DNA of 6,992 nt, from positions 1-6,992 of the forward strand of contig JAIRNM010000257.1 of the NCBI GenBank assembly GCA_031258055.1, in the 5' to 3' direction. Below the pieces are notes generated by a model that ran no database searches, was not told the DNA's origin, and saw nothing but the letters and a program-made list of their open reading frames with translations. Source of the DNA: Bifidobacteriaceae bacterium. GTDB lineage: Bacteria > Actinomycetota > Actinomycetes > Actinomycetales > WQXJ01. The position numbers and the translations under genes are program-made. Shown here piece after piece: positions 5,009 through 6,992 of the stretch; the stretch's first letter is position 1; every line of letters starts with the position of its first letter.

Positions 5009-5099
5009 TTGACAAATGAGTCGAGTTTTGTCTCGCGGGACGCCTGCGCAAAGATTTTCCCGGAGCGCAGCCTAGGGAAAAGATCTCGTGGGGTGCCTC
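5009..5099 (+). repeat. Dispersed repeat, copy A, with hairpin
   Basis: Copy A begins TTGACAAATGAGTCGAG, continues through GCCTGCGCAAAGAT and a hairpin, and ends GATCTCGTGGGGTGCCTC. It aligns along its length with copy B (5358-5438). The head matches at 13 of 16 bases, GCC(T)GCGCAAAGAT is identical apart from one base, and the tail GAT(C/T)TCG(T)GGGG(T/C)GCCTC is nearly identical. The hairpin at 5050-5086 is AAA-GA-TTTTCCC paired with GGGAAAA-GA-TCT around a 13-base loop, with seven perfect inner pairs and a GA/GA internal mismatch. It lies between the convergent DUF559 and HTH genes and could also end transcription there. Confidence 0.7.
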
Positions 5100-5114
5100 T
5101 AGACGGCCCTTGGA

Positions 5115-5321
5115 TTAGGCACCTTTGGCGGTTTGGCCCTGTTCCCAGTTGGAGCCATCAGCCAGCCACTCATCCAGGGCCTCGGCCGGGACGCGATAGG
5201 ACCGGCCTACTTTCAAAGCCCTCATCTCGCCGCCCGCGATTAGGCGGTAGATGGTCATGTCCGAGACCCGCAGTGTCGCGGCGACTTCGGCCACAGTCAA
5301 GAACGCCGGTGTCGAATCCAT
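5115..5321 (-). CDS. Small excisionase-type helix-turn-helix DNA-binding protein (Rv0500A-like)
   Basis: The 68-residue product is a single winged HTH of the excisionase/MerR-like 'HTH_17' type. FLTVAEVAATLRVSDMTIYR (7-26) is the helix-turn-helix, and GEMRALKVGRSYRVPAEALD (31-50) is the wing with the conserved vGRSyRvp. The short tail ends NWEQGQTAKGA. It closely resembles the mycobacterial Rv0500A-type regulator, a housekeeping-locus protein, rather than a phage excisionase. The ATG at 5321 has AGGAAG 7 bases upstream; longer open frames to the left run through a repeat and are not supported. In mycobacteria this gene directly precedes the bS22 gene, whereas here bS22 is at 2144-2242. Copies of a dispersed repeat lie on both sides. 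The regulon is unknown. Confidence 0.92.
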   Translation of the reverse strand: MDSTPAFLTVAEVAATLRVSDMTIYRLIAGGEMRALKVGRSYRVPAEALDEWLADGSNWEQGQTAKGA

Positions 5322-5357
5322 AACTGAGCTTCCTAGATGTCCTTCGTGCCTAAAACG

Positions 5358-5438
5358 TTGCCACATGAGCCGACTCTCGTGGCGTGGGGGCCGCCGCGCA
5401 AAGATCCGAGCTTCGCTCGGAGATTTCGGGGGCGCCTC
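5358..5438 (+). repeat. Dispersed repeat, copy B, with hairpin
   Basis: Copy B begins TTGCCACATGAGCCGA and ends GATTTCGGGGGCGCCTC, parallel to copy A. Its hairpin at 5400-5426 is AAA-GA-TCCGAGC paired with GCTCGGA-GA-TTT around a TTC loop. The inner stem has no sequence in common with copy A's TTTTCCC/GGGAAAA stem but pairs equally well, and the flanking GA/GA mismatch is kept. It lies between the divergent HTH and ktrB genes, so it is not in a terminator position for either; it would be in the 5' region of one or both. Confidence 0.7.
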
Positions 5439-5474
5439 CACAGTGGCTGGTGTTGCTGTGGACCACTGTAGTGG
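5437..5474. promoter_or_regulatory. Cluster of palindromes upstream of ktrB
   Basis: TCCACAG (5437-5443) and CTGTGGA (5456-5462) form a 7-bp inverted repeat with a 12-base spacer. Nested in this region are two short palindromes, CCACAGTGG (5438-5446) and CCACTGTAGTGG (5463-5474), centred about 27 bases apart. They lie 23-60 bases before the ktrB ATG, where operators or promoter elements would be. No clear -35/-10 pair is seen, and only a weak GAAG precedes the ATG. Confidence 0.4.
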
Positions 5475-5496
5475 CGGAAGTGGGTAGTGTGAAGCC

Positions 5497-6837
5497 ATGC
5501 AAGCTCGCGAGCGCCTAGCGCACGCCTCGCCCGCCCGCCTCGCGGTACTGGTGTTCACGCTGGTGATCCTGGTCGTGGCGGCGCTGCTGAGCTTGCCTAT
5601 CGCCCGGGCCGGGCCCTATCCACCGAAGATCGTCGACGCGATTTTCACCGCCACCTCAGCGGTTTGTGTCACCGGGCTGACCACAGTCCCAACTGCCGAA
5701 TACTGGTCCGGCTTCGGCCAAGTCGTGATTGTGGCTGGAATCCAAGTCGGTGGCCTGGGTGTGATGACCCTGGGCTCGCTGCTGTCGCTGGCCGCCTCCA
5801 GACGGTTGGGGCTGCGCTCCAAGGTGTTGGCGGCATCGGAAACTCGGACTTCGAGGCTGGGGGAAGTCGGCATGCTGGTGCGGGCTGTGGCGGTCATCTC
5901 AGTGGCGGCCGAACTGATGTTGATGGCGGTCCTCACCCCGCGCTTCATTGTCGAGGGCGAAAGCCCCGGCCAGGCGCTGTGGCACGGGCTGTTCTACGGC
6001 GTCTCGGCCTTCAACAACGCTGGCTTCGTGCCAACGGTCGAAGGGCTGAAGCCATTCGCTTCCGACTGGTGGGTAATGGCCCCAATCATGACGGCGGTTT
6101 TCGTCGGCTCGCTCGGCTTCCCGGTGCTCCTTGATCTAACTAAACGCTGGCGCCACCCCTCGCTGCTGACCCTCCATTCCAAACTCACAATCAGTTTCTG
6201 CTTGGCGCTGCTAGGCATAGCCTGGCTCGCTTTCACTGCCCTCGAATGGAACAACCCCGGCACCCTAAAGACGGACTCAACCAGTTCGACCCTGTTGAAC
6301 ACGCTGTTCGCAGGCGTCAACACGCGCTCAGGCGGCTTCTCGACCTTTGACGTGACCGCTCAACGCCCGGCCACCACCTTGCTCCAGGATGCCTTGATGT
6401 TTGTGGGCGGCGGCTCGGCTTCGACCGCGGGTGGCATTAAGGTCACCACCCTGGCGGTAATGCTTCTGGCCATCCGGGCCGAAGCGCGCGGCGACCGCGA
6501 CATGGAAGCCTTCGGCCGGCGGATTGAGCCGTCCATCCTCAGGGTGGCGGTGACCGTGGCTGTCGCCTCAGTCATGTTCGTGTTCACCGGCGCCTTCATA
6601 CTGACGCTGGTTACGGACGCGCCGCTGACCAGGATCCTCTACGAGTCAATCTCCGCCTTCGCCACCTGCGGACTTTCGACCGGCCTGAGCGCCACTTTGC
6701 CGCCGCTCGGCAAACTGACACTGGCCGCCCTGATGCTCACCGGGCGGCTCGGGACTATGACGATTGCCACTTCGGTGGCTATGACCAACCGCCGACGCGT
6801 CATCCGCCTGGCCGAGGAACGCCCGATCGTCGGCTGA
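5497..6837 (+). CDS. ktrB: KtrB/TrkH-family potassium uptake channel subunit
   Basis: This is a complete 446-residue member of the Trk/Ktr/HKT superfamily, the usual KtrB length. The protein is a cytoplasmic-membrane K+ transporter with four M1-P-M2 repeats. The four pore loops are visible: TSAVCVTGL (53-61), SAFNNAGF (170-177), GVNTRSGGF (273-281) and SAFATCGLSTGL (386-397), each with the filter glycine. The glycine-rich intramembrane gating loop GGGSASTAGG is at 304-313, and the conserved arginine of the last M2 helix is in TGRLG (415-419). The first hydrophobic helix is at about 14-36. KtrB normally works with a cytoplasmic RCK subunit, KtrA/TrkA, usually encoded next to it. None begins in the 155 bases downstream, so it may lie just outside the window or be elsewhere. 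The ATG start fits the family N-terminus. Confidence 0.95.
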   Translation: MQARERLAHASPARLAVLVFTLVILVVAALLSLPIARAGPYPPKIVDAIFTATSAVCVTGLTTVPTAEYWSGFGQVVIVAGIQVGGLGVMTLGSLLSLAASRRLGLRSKVLAASETRTSRLGEVGMLVRAVAVISVAAELMLMAVLTPRFIVEGESPGQALWHGLFYGVSAFNNAGFVPTVEGLKPFASDWWVMAPIMTAVFVGSLGFPVLLDLTKRWRHPSLLTLHSKLTISFCLALLGIAWLAFTALEWNNPGTLKTDSTSSTLLNTLFAGVNTRSGGFSTFDVTAQRPATTLLQDALMFVGGGSASTAGGIKVTTLAVMLLAIRAEARGDRDMEAFGRRIEPSILRVAVTVAVASVMFVFTGAFILTLVTDAPLTRILYESISAFATCGLSTGLSATLPPLGKLTLAALMLTGRLGTMTIATSVAMTNRRRVIRLAEERPIVG

Positions 6838-6858
6838 CATCTGGTACTAAGGATTGCT

Positions 6859-6894
6859 ATGGAACGCAAAACTGCCGCTTCGCCGTCTATGTAA
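6859..6894 (+). other. Possible 11-codon leader ORF downstream of ktrB
   Basis: ATG at 6859 with AAGGA 5 bases upstream encodes MERKTAASPSM and a stop. Its last codons include the left arm of the inverted repeat at 6872-6914. A frame open to the window edge with possible GTG starts at 6924 or 6927 follows. The layout would suit a leader peptide, but an 11-codon frame is easily a chance event. Confidence 0.2.
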
Positions 6895-6914
6895 TTCAGA
6901 TCGAGAAGCGGCAG
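6872..6914. terminator. 10-bp perfect inverted repeat after ktrB (terminator or attenuator candidate)
   Basis: CTGCCGCTTC (6872-6881) and GAAGCGGCAG (6905-6914) are perfect complements with a 23-base spacer, starting 35 bases after the ktrB stop codon. There is no U-tract. The large loop makes it a weak classical terminator; it could be an operator or a leader structure for the next gene. No secure gene is seen in 6838-6992. Frames are open to the window edge on both strands, but their products are not recognised. Confidence 0.4.
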
Positions 6915-6992
6915 GGATGTCTTGTGGTGATCGACGCACACCGTGAGCGCGCCGGAACCGAAGAGCGTCTTTCTCATTGGGAATCGCCGATA

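Noticed and set aside
5009..5014. TTGACA at the head of copy A read as a -35 promoter box
   Set aside because: No -10 box lies at 16-18 bases, copy B has TTGCCA, and there is no plus-strand gene to serve.
5322..5558. 79-residue N-terminal extension of the HTH protein
   Set aside because: It would cross repeat copy B and overlap the ktrB start; AGGAAG correctly precedes the ATG at 5321.
6639..6977. Minus-strand open frame of 112 codons starting at 6977 with fairly GC-rich third positions at its beginning
   Set aside because: It runs about 200 bases antisense into ktrB, has no ribosome binding site and no recognised product. The part outside ktrB (about 45 codons) stays uncertain.
6838..6992. 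c-di-AMP (ydaO/yuaA) riboswitch next to ktrB
   Set aside because: The conserved ydaO-type core motifs are not visible, and the position is after ktrB, not before it.

Overview
The window is high-GC DNA with strongly G/C-biased third codon positions and some GTG starts. It looks like an actinobacterium. Three genes support this: a 32-residue bS22-type ribosomal protein (the AURKAIP1/COX24-like protein of mycobacteria and relatives), a Rv0500A-like excisionase-type helix-turn-helix protein, and a histidine phosphatase whose N-terminus resembles the mycobacterial Rv0525 type. The genus cannot be fixed from the sequence. All homology statements come from recognised motifs, because no search was run.

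Left part (1-2242) is mostly ordinary chromosome. A truncated histidine phosphatase (minus) diverges from a HAD-IB/SerB-like phosphatase (478-1329, plus) across a hairpin-rich 279-base gap. The HAD gene converges, over a GC-rich hairpin, on a YceI-family protein (1401-2021, minus). The bS22 gene (2144-2242, minus) follows.

Middle part (2243-4977) looks like an accessory islet. It holds a PemK/MazF-type toxin with no visible antitoxin, a 30-residue membrane peptide lying in frame behind it, a Phd/VapC toxin-antitoxin pair with a 4-base overlap, and a degenerate AbiEi/DUF559-like protein. A 16-base perfect direct repeat brackets the vapBC-type pair. A palindromic dispersed repeat and a DnaA-box-like site precede the DUF559 gene. 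In mycobacteria the HTH gene and the bS22 gene are neighbours on the same strand (Rv0500A-Rv0500B). Here they keep strand and order but lie about 2.9 kb apart, so the toxin and defence genes appear to have been inserted between them.

Right part (4978-6992) has the small HTH gene (5115-5321, minus), flanked on both sides by copies of an 80-90 base repeat, then ktrB/trkH for potassium uptake (5497-6837, plus). The last 155 bases contain a 10-bp inverted repeat and no secure gene; the usual KtrA/TrkA partner is not visible.

The most unusual signal is the repeat family around the HTH gene. The two best copies share their flanks, but their hairpin stems differ in sequence on both arms while still pairing, and both keep the same GA/GA internal mismatch. 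Weaker related pieces occur near 303-460, 2859-2915 and 3776-3817.
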